Assembly: GCA_916613615.1 (NCBI GenBank)
Contig: OU744731.1
Coordinates: forward strand, 57,604,289-57,668,288
Direction: 5' to 3'
DNA length: 64,000 nt
Source of the DNA: Steromphala cineraria
Lineage: Eukaryota; Mollusca; Gastropoda; Trochida; Trochidae
Shown: positions 23,294 to 35,520 of the stretch, one piece after another
How positions within the stretch are numbered: position 1 is the stretch's first letter
Layout of the letters: each line of letters starts with the position of its first letter
The notes under the pieces: model-generated
Database searches by the model: none
Told to the model about the DNA's origin: nothing
The model's input: the letters and a program-made list of their open reading frames with translations, nothing else
Program-made: the position numbers and the translations under genes

Positions 23294-26105
23294 TAATATA
23301 GTGTAAGTGTACAAATGGTAAATATTTTAGTTATTAGTTTTAAATGCCCTAAAAATGGCAGCGATCATCATCCGCGCTAATAATAATTGTCTTCAATTCG
23401 TGAGTCTTCATAACACGCTGTTGATTTTTATAATGATACTTTTTTTATCTAATTCACTAATGCCCTGAAGACAACAAGTTGCTGTTTCATATTGTACTAT
23501 TTCTTGCTCACTTGCACATTTGAACACTATGCCTGACCACGTATCCTCAACTGTGTTTTCATTATTTGTAATAACAACAACATAGTATAGTTCTAATTCT
23601 AAATTTAAGAACATTATATCAGATTGTGTATGTAATAAGTAGAAAGGGATTCCGCTCTTGGTGTTTGCTGCAAGTACAAGTAAACTTAAATTACAGAAAA
23701 TGACAATATTGATCCTTTTTTTTATATTACTCTCAATAAAAGACGATACTCTGAGTGCCCCTGTTTCTGGATTCCTATTATTGGAATAAGGTCATAAGGT
23801 GATCGATTATTTATTAATAACGATAATTCGAACACGAAAGGACTAGATCGTATAATATTTTCCAAATATATTTGTGCCCAATTAATTCAGCATTAGATAC
23901 CCTTAATTTAATGTAAATGGAAATGTTTTGCTCCCACTCGGACTTTCAATTTCTTTTTAAAAGCCTTATTACTGTACATGATTATTATTTTTGTTATTAA
24001 CATATATGCTTTATAAAATCAGACATTTTACAAGAATGTCAAACAAGGTATGAAACTAAAACACTTAAAACAATAAACTGACTTATCTGAATTCAAAGAC
24101 AGGCAGAACCTTAGCCAGCATGCTTCAAAGTGGGACATCGTTCTTTATAAAAGATTTATGTTCAGAATGATTTGTACACAATCGACTCTAATAAGATTAA
24201 GGAAATACATGAGGCGGTAAAGTTCAGAATATATGCATGTATAAAAAATGTGTTCCTTTCACATTGCGAATCTTGTTAATAGTCAAAGTGACCAAAAAGC
24301 TAAAAAATTAATATTGAGGCTTAGAGTTTCCCTTATGTATGCAGTGTTCCAGAAGTTAGACAGGATGTGGGTTACAATGAGGTGACAGTAACAGAGAGTT
24401 AACACCAGGCAATCTTCCTCCTGTAATGGATATGAATATGTTGAACAAATTGTGTCAAAAGCTAGTTATTAAGGAATGTGATATGTCATCTGGTCCCAAA
24501 ATAAGTAGAATGAAGATGTAAGATGTACATGTAGGTGGTTCATACACATATAATACACAAATAAAATATGCTCAGCAAAAAGGTTAACGACCACTAATTC
24601 TTTTATTTTAAGAACAAAATCAACTAGTCCTTTGTCACCTTTCTTAACAATCTTATTATAACAAGACTCATAAATATAACATTGATATCAAATCAAGTTT
24701 TGGAATTATACGGCAACACATTGGTTAATACTCTCTATATATAAGTACATGTGCACGTTTTTATCATTCAAATGGTTCAATGCTTGATGGTTCATTGAAA
24801 AATATTGGTGCATTAAAAGCACAGATCCACAGTAGATTTCACTTGAGTAAAAACAATTAAGATTGAAATGTTTAACAGAAAAATCCTGTATGTTTAGTTG
24901 TAGCATTGACACATTCATGGTGTCGACATACACGACTCAATGTTAACTCTGCTGCTCTAGCCATTGTGTCATTAGACACTGCTTTATACCATAAAGTACT
25001 TAAATCCAGCACTGATAAACATGCACGGACGTTGATGCATTGAATAATTGACCTGTTCATGACTTATAACAATTCCAGATTTGAATGTCTGATAGGTAAA
25101 TACCACCAGAGAAATCTCGCAACACCAGTGCTGCCATAATATGAATAAATAAATAGAGTATTGCATAAATAGCGGCAGGCAAACACTACAAGATTGGCAT
25201 CCAGATCCAGCTATTGATGTAATTTACCAACATATGTGTCTGAAACGACATAAATACGATGATAATATGTGACCCCGAACAAAACCCTATACTTTGTGAT
25301 ATTTGTTTTATTTCAAAAAGGTATTGCACTCTCTGTATTGGGTAACCTAAACACATTGTCAATGAAGCATTTGGGGACGCAATTCCTTGGTGTGTACATA
25401 TCCTGATTCTTCTACAAGGTATGTGGATATCAAGTCAGTATTTGAAACGATAGGTTTGGGAAAAACAGAAGGAAAGCAATATTTCAGTAAATAACTTGTC
25501 GATTAGGGAAATGACGGACTAAATTTGTACAAACGCTAGGTGTCATATGCTCATGATCATTTGGTATTGACACTCCATAGAAAGGAAAGGTCCACTGTTT
25601 TGTCTCATTTGTATAATATATAAGTCAATTGCATCTTCAAATTAATAATAAATTGCATTTAACGTTACATAAATGTATATGTAAGACCGGTGTTAACTAT
25701 ACAACTATACCAAGATTTTATGACATAACTTCCGTTAACGTAACTTAATTGCCTGAAATGTGACAGATAAATTGATAATCTTAGATTCAAAAGAACCAAT
25801 TAGTCTTCCCTTAATGTCGACAGGGTTTGAGTTCTATACTGCTTCATTATAAATCTTTTCTTCTTCGCAATTTCCGAGATTCGATAAGATCAAAGTATTG
25901 TGTAGCATAACATTTGCAAATGATAGTCATGTTTTAATGTCTAATGATAAAACTATTCTGTTCATGACAGATAAGAAGAGTTGACTGTAATCATCATGTT
26001 ATGTTATCAAAGACTAATTACCAATCATTCCTCCTTCCCTAGGCATCAAATATATGACAGTACTGTGTCTATGTCACGTCAAGTGATCAACATCTTATCG
26101 ACAAT
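23294..26105. other. AT-rich tract, no gene recognised
   Basis: Open frames reach only about 84 codons and show no motif. No tRNA, clear inverted repeat or satellite was found. Confidence 0.5.
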
Positions 26106-26107
26106 TT

Positions 26108-26282
26108 TCTTTGAGAGGCATTTTAGAAGCTGGAATAACAATAATGCACAGGAATATATGGATTACACCTTCGTTGTTCATTGTATGCGACGTTTCGACA
26201 AAGATTCTTGTGTCGTGATCAAGCAGAGACAATAACCTGTCTCGAAACGTCGAATACAATGAATAAAGAAGTTGAAATCGTT
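26108..26282. repeat. fold-back repeat with ~40-bp inverted arms
   Basis: The arms near 26159-26201 (TTCATTGTATGCGACGTTTC) and 26238-26280 (GAAACGTCGAATACAATGAA) are inverted copies around a short loop. The upstream 50 bp (GAGAGGCATTTTAGAAG) recurs at 28396. Probably a non-autonomous fold-back element; it has no coding capacity. Confidence 0.65.
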
Positions 26283-28395
26283 TAATTCCTTTGCATTAAT
26301 GTTATCGAAATTTTAACCTAAAGATTTAAGATGAAGTAATAAATCATTATCTTGCAATATGTTTGAATTAGGTGTTCCATACTGTAATCTTTCTTGCCTG
26401 GGCGTTGATTCAGCTTGCGCAATATTTGATAGGTTCAAGTTTATAATCAGAACTTTTGTCAAAGATACACTGTCTACGTTAGAAAATATCAAAGCAGATG
26501 ACATTTCAACATTGTAATTTGATAACACTGTTAAAATAATATGATATTAATCATAAACCATAAAGACAATGCAAGACCTTGTATATAAGACTACAGTACT
26601 GTTTGTTTTATGATAAAGTGCTTATCACATCTCATGTCTTAGTCCAAATAGTTGTTTTGTTTTATAACTTTCATAGTTTAAAATTTATTTAATGTTACAC
26701 TTCAGAATTAAAAGTTTTGCAAAAACAGCATAGTCTAAGAGATGGAACATGCCAGAAAAATAGGAAAAGAGAATCTCATGTAGGAAAATAGTATTCAGCA
26801 CTTGCCAGAAATAATATGGTTAGGTTTGAGGTGCATACAGGACAAATTTACCACAGTTTATACGTTTATTACATCTTATGTCGTACCACCCCTTCTCAAC
26901 ATCCGGAGATAAATCAAATGTCAGGATCTTCAAATTTACTTGTTCAACAGATGGGTCAGTTTTAACCCTCTATATAGTTTTGCTGACCCTTATTTTCCCT
27001 TTGCTTATTTCATAAAATATTTTTTTACAGATCAGAATAGTATAACTCCTTTAGGCACGTTTCAACAAGGCAATAAAAAGACATCTTAAGATCGAGAGCT
27101 CATATACTATAGTTATTTTGTACAATCTTGTATCCCAAAACATTGGATAAAGTAAGCTTTAGAAATCCTACCAAACGGATAACTTTCCAACAGGCAACAG
27201 ATGCACAAACACGCAATGTTTTATTAACGCTGGAAATACAATTAGACAGTTTGATAATTTGTTTACGTTATTGTTTATATTAATATCTAGTTACGTCTTC
27301 TGTTTCTTTCTTTACTGAACAAAACATAACAAGGAAAAAATACAAACTTCTGACTTTGACAAAATTATTGTTTCGCTTAATTGTAGGAAAATGTTTGCAT
27401 GCATTTTAAAATTGTCATTAAGTTCACATCGATTACAGAAGGAAAATGAATTCTATTGTGTATTATTGTGTTTTATTCTTTTTTATACCCTTCAATCAAG
27501 CCTTTCACTCTGTATTTTAAACAGGGTGATTAATTTAGACTTATACTAACTTATTTCAAATAAACATTTGTTTCTATGAAGAATTTTAAGTAATCGGCTA
27601 AATCGATTTAAACACTCTCCCTTTCATGATTCATGCTGATTACAAAGCACAAATATTCATATTATATTTGGACTTTAAGGTTTAAGGTGCTGACCTAATA
27701 GATTTCATATTTGGACGCACTAGCAATAGAAATATATCTTATTTATCGAAATAAGAACAAGAAATTGTTTCTATATGAACGTGCTTTAAAATCAAACAAC
27801 TCTCATACATGAAGTCGTTGACATTTCGTTAAGCCGTGATTTATTAACACAAAGTTTGAATAACAAAACGTGTGTCATAACTGATTCCATGTGAAAAAGG
27901 TAGGTATCAAAAGATATCAAATTTTGATATTATATATATTTTGAAATAATTTGGCTGAATAAAACAATGATTTATTAACTGTTTTATGTTATCTTATGTG
28001 TCGCATTACATTAAAAGAAATACGATTTTGATGCTACACTGACGTAAGCTCGAAAATAATGTAATCTCATAGGTCATTTTCTATGAAATAAAACACTACA
28101 TCTCATAACGAAAAACAATACTGAATAGAAAATATTGTTTGTCGTTTTTTTAAATCTATTTTATTTTAATGCTTATGATTCCGTAATGAGTATTTGATCG
28201 ATTAGGTTTGGATTATGTTGGGAAGACATTATATTGTAACACGCAATGCAATAAAGAGCCATAAAACAAAAACTGAGATGTAAAATCATGATAGTTCTAG
28301 CTAGTCAGAATGTGATATGAAAATCGAAAGTATGTGGAAATTTTGTTCAACAGAGATTTGATAAGCCTAAAATCATTAAACATTATGGGTTGTTT
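26283..28395. other. AT-rich tract, no gene recognised
   Basis: No domain-bearing frame, RNA gene or clear repeat was found; the composition is strongly AT-rich throughout. Confidence 0.5.
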
Positions 28396-28560
28396 GAGAG
28401 GCATGTTTAGAAGTTGGAGTATCGAAAAGACAAAGAGTTTTATGGATTATCAACTTCTTTATTTTAGAATATAGCAGAGTTTATGTATAGATCCTTATAC
28501 CGTTTAAAAGCTTGAAAACGGTATAAGAATCTATACCGGAACGTCGCTACATTCTACAAT
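28396..28560. repeat. second member of the fold-back family, with internal hairpin
   Basis: It starts GAGAGGCATGTTTAGAAG, like 26115, continues TGGATTATCAACTTCTTTAT, then holds a hairpin (TATAGATCCTTATACCGTTT with AAACGGTATAAGAATCTATA, 28477-28538). The same start with a different hairpin suggests a family. Confidence 0.55.
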
Positions 28561-28752
28561 AGCTTGAAAACGGTTTAAGAATTCAAAAATGCAATCTGAC
28601 AAGGTTTGAATGATACTACTGTTTTTAAGGATCCAGAATATTTTCGATATCCTGTGAGATGATTAACCTCGCTCTCAGATTAGTGCTTTGAAGTGAGCAT
28701 GTGTTATAGATTTAAAGATTTAATGCTCATTAAGATGCAACTCTGTTGAGTT

Positions 28753-28830
28753 CAATATATCCGGGACATTAAACTCTGAAAAACCAAACAAAGCTGTGTC
28801 ATGAAACGTTGATGTAGTTCAGTTTGGTTA
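28753..28830. repeat. diverged dispersed repeat (partner at 59451-59530)
   Basis: AATATATCCGGGACATTAAA is followed by similar sequence (CAAACA or AACAGAGCT, then GTAGTTCAGTT) here and at 59451. It is short, non-coding and unclassified. Confidence 0.5.
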
Positions 28831-29126
28831 AGGTTCTACTGTTAGTCTTGTGCAGAGGTGCGAAAAGTACAAGAGGGGAACAAATCGTCAGTGCTTGTTA
28901 TTTCTTTTGCTCCCTAACATTGTAGAATTGTGTACTATACGGAGCATATGTACATTATATATACTCGTTGTTCCTCCGCTTCCATGATATCTTCTCGTTC
29001 AATACAAACCATATTGCTAAATGAGAGTCTGAGGCTGGGGAACTGGCCATGGTGAAATACTTCAGGGATGCTTTCTTGCGGCTGAAGAGCCGTTATAATA
29101 CAACTGTACTTCTGCATTATGACCAT

Positions 29127-29425
29127 TGTACATGATAATAATAATAATAATAGTAATAATAATAGATCACTTATTATGTGCTGTAATCCATGCATAATAC
29201 ATGCTCTAAGCGCGAAGATCAGAAAAAGGCTTGTTTAAAAAGGTGTGTTTTCAGAAGAGATTTAAAATGTGAGTAAGAGGGAGCTGTTTTGAGTTCAAGG
29301 GGAAGATTATTCCATGCAACAGCGGCTGCATATGAAAATGTAATAGATTGATGAGGCTTTAGAATACATGAACACTTACACATATTGTACATATTATTGA
29401 CTGGAAAGCCTTTATGATATTTCAT
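29127..29425 (-). pseudogene. LINE 3' end (L2/CR1-like ORF2 C-terminus and ATT tail)
   Basis: On the minus strand the last codons read ITFSYAAAVAWNNLPLEL, then FKSLLKTHLFKQAF and a stop. This F-S-x-A-A-x-x-x-W-N-x-L-P ... F-K-x-x-L-K-T-x-L-F pattern closes ORF2 of many L2/CR1/Rex-like LINEs. A short 3' UTR (GCGCTTAGAGCATGTATTATG) and an (ATT)n tail (29134-29164 as AATAATAAT) follow. Everything upstream is missing, typical of 5' truncation. Confidence 0.82.
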
Positions 29426-29469
29426 TCGATTTGATGTTCATCTATTCGTAACATTGGCAGTTGCAATAA

Positions 29470-29491
29470 TTATGATGATGATGATGATGAT
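29470..29491. repeat. (GAT)n microsatellite
   Basis: About seven GAT/ATG trinucleotides in a row (TTATGATGATGATGATGATG). Confidence 0.85.
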
Positions 29492-29633
29492 GGCTATTTG
29501 CAACGCCAGTGTCCAGCCACTAGTGCTTACTCATGGCGCATGTACAAGGAGCAAACAGTCGGATTTAGTTGTAGGCTGATAAGGAGAGTGTTGAGATCTG
29601 TCCTGAAAGCATCATGGGAGGGTGAGAGTTTAA

Positions 29634-29986
29634 AGGGGCAGTAGCACGTTTTTTGACAATTTTATATTTTAAAATTTTCAGTCATAATTGTAAGATAATG
29701 TTAAATGTATTATTTTGACAGTGTCAAAAATGTCATTAAACAAGTCAATCATCCATAGTCGGAGGACAAAGTATGAAGATTCACATAAAATACATAGGCG
29801 GCCATTTTTGTGTGAACACCTTTAATTCATTTTCTGTAAGAAAAAAGAATCGCATGGCTAAACTTTACGTTAAATATTTGAATTATTACTGCTCCATTTA
29901 GTTTAAATACATTGTCTTTCAATTGGAACCATTTTCATTTTTCTGACATCACCTTATATTCCCCCTAAAAACGTGCTACTGCCCCT
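29634..29986. mobile_element. TTAA-flanked miniature inverted-repeat element, copy 2 (353 bp)
   Basis: It has the same AGGGGCAGTAGCACGTTTTT ends as copy 1, with TTAA at 29630-29633 and 29987-29990. The core GGCGGCCATTTTTGTGTGAA matches the copy at 63363 in reverse orientation. It is non-coding. Confidence 0.88.
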
Positions 29987-30601
29987 TTAATGTCAAGTGG
30001 CAGATCTTTCCGAACGCTTCAATTTAAGCATGGGGAACTGTCAGAAAGTGTTGATTCTGGGAACGGAGTGTTCTAGAGGGCACATACTGGGTCAGGAGAA
30101 TTAAGTGATTAGCAGGAGCAGAAGAATATAAGACTGAATAATAATTGTTCAGCATGATTCATTGTGTGTTGTGCTGTGAAGCCCTCATAATATCATTTCA
30201 AAAGAATGTTAATTTCTGCGATTTGAGCTGAAAAGTCTTTATAATACTTCAGTAGAACTGAAACTTTCATAGCTTTGAATTTTCCATTACATTTTATTGT
30301 TATGTCAATCTATTGGTTAGAGCTGAAGCGCCTTGATAATACTAGCTAAATCGTTAATTGTTTAATGCCGATGTACTTCTTATGCATTCTGTACTCTTTA
30401 AGTTGAACAAATATTCCGTTGTGAATGACTCTAGTGTGTGTGTTTAACTGTAAACCCTCCAGTCTATGTTGCTGTTTCATTCGTTGAGGGAACACGGTTC
30501 CAGAGCTTCTAGAAATAGGTTTATCTCTGGTTTTATGTGTCGTGCTTCAGCACTTGTGAATGTATATCTAAACATGTATCAATTGATGTGTCCTGATGTA
30601 A

Positions 30602-30665
30602 TAAATAATAATAATAATAATGTGCGTACTTATATTGCGCCTTTTCCACGTCCTAAGACATATAT
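30602..30665 (-). repeat. LINE/SINE 3' tail fragment with (ATT)n
   Basis: On the minus strand GGCGCAATATAAGTACGCAC runs into ATTATTATTATT, the form of L2-like 3' tails and of the SINE at 22877. No coding part remains. Confidence 0.6.
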
Positions 30666-31444
30666 AGTAATAAAGTAATATCGTAATCTTGTAAATGATT
30701 CGTTCAGGTTTTTGGGAAGTATGCTATACATATATCTTTATTCCACATCAAATATTCATATAAGCTGTTGGCAAAGCTGTCTCAGATTGAATTAATAATA
30801 ATGAATAAGAATATGCTTTTTGCGTTTTATGAAACTCATTTGAAATTATTGACAAAACACATTGAAACATAAATCTTTCAAATGATATTTCAAACATAAA
30901 AATGGTATTAAATTTGTACATTTTCATTTTATGATCAAATGACGATCATATTCAGCAATAAATAAGCTATTGACAAGCCGGTTATACCCAAATGTTTTAG
31001 CTGTTATCTTATATCATAACTCAATAAAAATGTTTAGATGAAATTTATTTAAAATGTATTTTAATAACATTAAGAGCATCATCCATTGTTCAGAACTATG
31101 GACTATGGAAGTTGGACGTAGAGATCAGAATTCGTTTATTGATCATAGAACTGTCAGTGAATTCTCCAGTAGATTATGCCTTTAAAATGTTGGTATCAGG
31201 TTGCTTGTTAATCCTATTAACAGAGTTTACTGACCTCGGTCTCCTAACAGATGCGTGTGTCACGGCGAGCATGTTCGATCTCTCTGGAAATAGACACATC
31301 CGGTACTGTAAAATCTCCACATATTAAGATGCATCGCTGTGCATGTCGAATCCATGTGATCAAGTCACAAATCATCAGCTTTCTTATGAAAGGTTGATGG
31401 GGTTTCCTTCACATTCTGTGAGCGTTTGTACGTTGTTGTTTGCG

Positions 31445-31560
31445 ATATACTACTCAGACAGACAGACAAAGTTTATTGTATTCAAAGCCTCCGGCCCGTA
31501 TACAGGAGAGTTACAATTCCATGTATAAATAGTAATACACATTTTATTATATATGATACA
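31445..31560 (-). repeat. LINE 3' UTR end fragment
   Basis: On the minus strand TATACGGGCCGGAGGCTTTG is followed by AATACAATAAACTTTGTCTG and repeated GTCT. The GGCC...GGCYTT...AATAAACTT end resembles the 3' terminus of the LINE at 53400-54105 (GGCCATGAGGCC...AATAAACTTGTC). Only the UTR is present. Confidence 0.6.
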
Positions 31561-33619
31561 AACTTTTGTAGTCCAGATCTAGACTCAACAAACAGTCTTG
31601 CTGTAATCTTTCAGACACCTGTAAGTGGGCTAGAGGGCTATTTTCCTTAGGCTTGTATGAATTATTCAATCAAAATCTGAATATTGTGATGTGTTATATA
31701 CGAGAAATACAATTAAATAATAAAGAATAATATATCATACGCAATACAGTGATACCATTTTATCATGCGCTCAAAACAATATTTTGATGTAATATTAGGA
31801 TTGTAAATTATTACTGGATATGGAAAAACATAGATGTCATTAGCCAATAGGACCTTTCAAGCCTGGTGGACTAAAACATTAACAACATTTTGTGACAGAA
31901 GCCATTTCTTTCAGGTACTCAGATCCCACACACAGATACACAATGTGCATTCTATCATTGTTTGAACAGACCAGGAGCTGAATCTCTATTGGGCGAGATC
32001 AAAGGAAAATACTAAACCAGTTGATGTTTCTGTTTTTATCCCACTATCAGTAAGTTAATTAGCGAAACCTAACATTACACTTCAACTGACAATTGTTGTT
32101 TCCCTGAATTAAAGCATTGATGTTTGATGCCTTGATTTTACAGAATCTCTTCAAGACAACGTAACAAATACCATTGCATTATCAAATTGATCATCTAATG
32201 CAAAACAAATCTTCCTTATTGTACAAGAAATCACAAGGTAAACTCACATTAAATGAAAATTACTGTATAAAAATTGATGGGTCGAAGAGAAATAAATCTT
32301 CTGTTGAACAAATTATTCTAATCTCATTGTCCATTTGTATCTCAAATGTCAAAATAGTTTTCATTAAGTAACCTTTCCTTTCCTCTTGAAACCACAGTAA
32401 GCGATAATGTAAATGTCCTGAAAATTACCTCTTATAAATGACAGGGTTTAAGAGAAATAATAAACTAATTAGTTCTCATGTCGTACTACCAAATATTACT
32501 TTTGTCCTGTTCTGTATCAATTGTTAAAAACGTCCATACCATAGTAACTATGAATGTTTTCAATACCCCTTGACAGCAATTTCCCAAGTTGTTGATATTT
32601 ATTTAAATGTATTTCTTTTTCATGATTGAATCATGCAACTATTGGCATGATGTGCTTTGATTGTTATTTATATATCTTCTCACAATCACTTGTGGGTGAT
32701 GAGAGAGAGATTCTGATCTCCCCAAGAAGACTACATGAAACACGGAAATAGAACAATATACTTACATGTATAAGAAAAGGAAGAATGGTTGTACATTGAA
32801 ATGAGACGTACATACCATATAACATAATTGCTATCTCCACTCACTTTTGTTGGCTAGATTGAGAAGCAAATTTTAACAAACAGTTCACGTCAGGGTGACA
32901 AATAACTATTAATTACAGAAACAACATTGTGACCAAGAAGCTTGAATTTTAGAATTTGATCGATTAATAGAATTAAAGTGTTTATTTCAGAGACTGATAA
33001 TACGATACATATTCGTACACTGAAAGCAATTGTAATTCCTTTCGTAACTTAAGGGAGAAAAAAACGTTCAAGATACAGAAACTGAATATAATGATAACGG
33101 CAATGTCATATGACAATCCCCTCCCCCAACCCCTTTTGTCTGACAACTGACTTTGAAGGTTTTGTAAGCATTTGGTTAAACAATGTCGCTGAAGGCAAAC
33201 CTTAATTTGGTTCGTATTTCAATTTGAAGACAAAACCACAAAGCTGTTTGTAAATAAATTCAACAAATACAATATTTAAGTGTTCGTGTTACAATAACTA
33301 CATGAGAGAAAGACAGACTGATTGTTTATCTCATTTTCATCTCTTTCATCTTTTACATTATGAAATACATTAAAATCACATTTACGAGCCCATTACGAGG
33401 GTTATGAGAGAAGATATATACAGTGTAAACTACATGAAACATATTACTCATATACTAATAGATAAACGTAGGCACATAATAAGACCACATTAAAAGGTAC
33501 ATAACAATTATAGTCGGTATAAAAGGATCACCTAATTGATGAACGTTGATACATATAGGCATTACAACCGACGATGATATGTTGGAGAGCATTACAAAGG
33601 CCACAGAGAACCTGATAAA
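31561..33619. other. AT-rich tract, no gene recognised
   Basis: Short frames only (up to about 65 codons). No domain, RNA or clear repeat was seen. Confidence 0.5.
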
Positions 33620-33620
33620 A

Positions 33621-34572
33621 TAGAGCCATGGGCTCTGTATCTCATCAGACTTTTGATTTAAATAGTTTTTTAAGGTTTTGACCCCTGTGATTTTAGGGTC
33701 ATTGGATAACCAAATCTACAATTTAGAATCTTCATTGGCCAAAGAGGCTACACACAACTTTTCAGCTCTCTAGACCATTTTGAACTGGAGGAGAAGATGA
33801 ATATAGGATTTTAAGGTTTTGACCCCTGTGACCCCATTTGGGGTCATGGGGTCACGAAATCTACAATTTAGAATCCCCATTGGCCAAGGAGTCTACTCAC
33901 ACCTTTTCAGCTCTCTAGACCTTTTGGAAGTGGAGAAGAAGAAATAAGAATTTTAAGGTTTCGACCCCTGTGACCCTATTTGGGGTCATAGGGTAACGAA
34001 ATCTACAATTTAGAATCCTCATTGGCCAAAGAGTCTACTCACAACTTTTCAGCTCTCAAGACCTTTTCGACCTGGAGAAGAAGATGAAAATAGGTTTTTA
34101 AAGTTTTGACCCCTGTGACCCCATTTGGGGTCATGGGGTCACGAAATCTACAATTTAGAATCCCCATTGGCCAAGGAGTCTACTCACAACTTTTCAGCTC
34201 TCTAGACCTTTTGGAACTGGAGAAGAAGCATCTTCCCCGCAAGGCCAAGCTAGCGCACGTTAGAGACGAGCTCATCTTAGGCTCGTTATAACTTAACGTT
34301 GGCTATCTGGGCCTTGCGGGGAAGATTGAGAAGAAGATGAAAATAGGTTTTTAAAGTTTTGACCCCTGTTACCCCATTTGGGGTCACGGGGTCACGAAAT
34401 CTACAAATTAGAATCCCCATTGGCCAAGGAGTCTGCACATCAAATTTCAGCACTCTAGAGTCGTTAGTTCTGGAGAAGAAGTCGAAAATGTGAAAAGTTT
34501 ACGATGGACGGACGCCGGACGCCATGCCATGCCATAAGCCCATCGGGTCTTTCAGACCTGATGAGCTAAAAA
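33621..34572. mobile_element. second 'pearl'/Helitron-like element with ~145-bp core repeats
   Basis: It opens TAGAGCCATGGGCTCTG then CTCATCAG and closes CCTGATGAGCTAAA (34557-34570), so the ends carry an inverted CTCATCAG. Inside are about five ~145-bp units (GGAGAAGAAG-type marks near 33787, 33933, 34074, 34219 and 34476) with TGACCCC...GGGGTCA palindromes, then a GGACGGACG run (34507). Its unit is related to, but diverged from, that at 8941-10175. One unit carries a 100-bp insertion. Confidence 0.75.
34229..34328. mobile_element. 100-bp hairpin insertion with 8-bp target duplication
   Basis: Arms CATCTTCCCCGCAAGGCC and GGGCCTTGCGGGGAAGATTG fold over almost the whole insert. AGAAGAAG flanks it on both sides (34221-34228 and 34329-34336) while neighbouring repeat units have it once. 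An 8-bp duplication fits hAT-type insertion; the target is repetitive so the length is slightly ambiguous. Confidence 0.82.
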
Positions 34573-34679
34573 GACAGACCACTAAAATCGAATATCAACT
34601 GTTTAGAAGTCAAAACAGACAATAATTAGATTAGCGTTTGCGGGACACCGCAAAAGCAGAGCAGCCCCGAAACTTAGGG

Positions 34680-35290
34680 TTTTGCCCTGTTCTGCCTTCT
34701 ACAAGCCTCAGCATATGGGCATTTTCTTGTGACCTTGACTTTTGACACTCAAGGTCACGCAATCAATGAATACATTTCATTGAATTTAACATAAATGTAT
34801 TGAATTAAAGTGTTAAAAGTTAAAATAATCCATTTTCTCAATATATGTTGACCTTGCTGTGACCTTGACATTCAAAGTTACAAAATCAATGAACACTTTT
34901 TATTGAGTATAACAATCATCTATTGATTCAAAGTGTTCATTGTTAAAATAAAGCATTTTCGCAAAACCATGCTAAAGTAGTGACCTTGACCTTGGACAGA
35001 TTGTAGCGAAAACATTTTCCAAATTTTTTATTCTTCCATGGATGATATTTACCAAAATAGAGCTTCATAGCACAAAAACTTTTCAAGCTATCGCGTTTAC
35101 AAGGAATTGTTTAGTGATTTTATAGCTCGTGACCTTGACCTTTGAAAGTCTTGAAAGTGAACATGTCAAAATCGTTCCCCCGAGGTATAAGCAGTAAGTT
35201 ATGAATACTAGTCCTGGAAAGTTTAGTAGAAAAAGTTATAGCCATTAGTATGAGCGCGGCGGACGCGGCGGCGGCGGCGGAAACTGCACA
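34680..35290. repeat. tandem 'TGACCTTGAC' repeat element with GGC-rich end
   Basis: TGTGACCTTGACTTT, TGTGACCTTGACATT and GTGACCTTGACCTT recur about 130 bp apart, with AATCAATGAA and GTGTTMAAAGTTAAAATAA in the first two units. It ends in a GCGGCGG run (35255-35278). Such repeats are common in bivalve genomes; the superfamily is unknown. Confidence 0.6.
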
Positions 35291-35299
35291 AACACTCAA

Positions 35300-35520
35300 A
35301 GCTAATCAGTGCTTGACCCCAGACTTTACGGGTCAGTCCTCCCACAGTTACTGATATTCAGTATAACTGTTCAATAGTTCAAGCTACGGTGGGAACTCCA
35401 ATAAACCAACGACTGATTCAGACGCCTAGTATCCTTCAGTTCACATGCTAATTCTCACAGGAGGTTTTAGGGTCATTTCATCTGGGATTCAGTGCATGTC
35501 AATTAGTTGATCATGTATCA
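35300..35520 (+). repeat. unclassified dispersed repeat, member 2
   Basis: GCTTGACCCC, TTACGGGTCAG, CAACGACTGATTCAGAC, TCACATGCTAATTC, and TCATCTGGGATTCAGTGCAT occur in the same order as in the related stretches at 21255, 43195 and 49640. It is non-coding. Confidence 0.55.
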
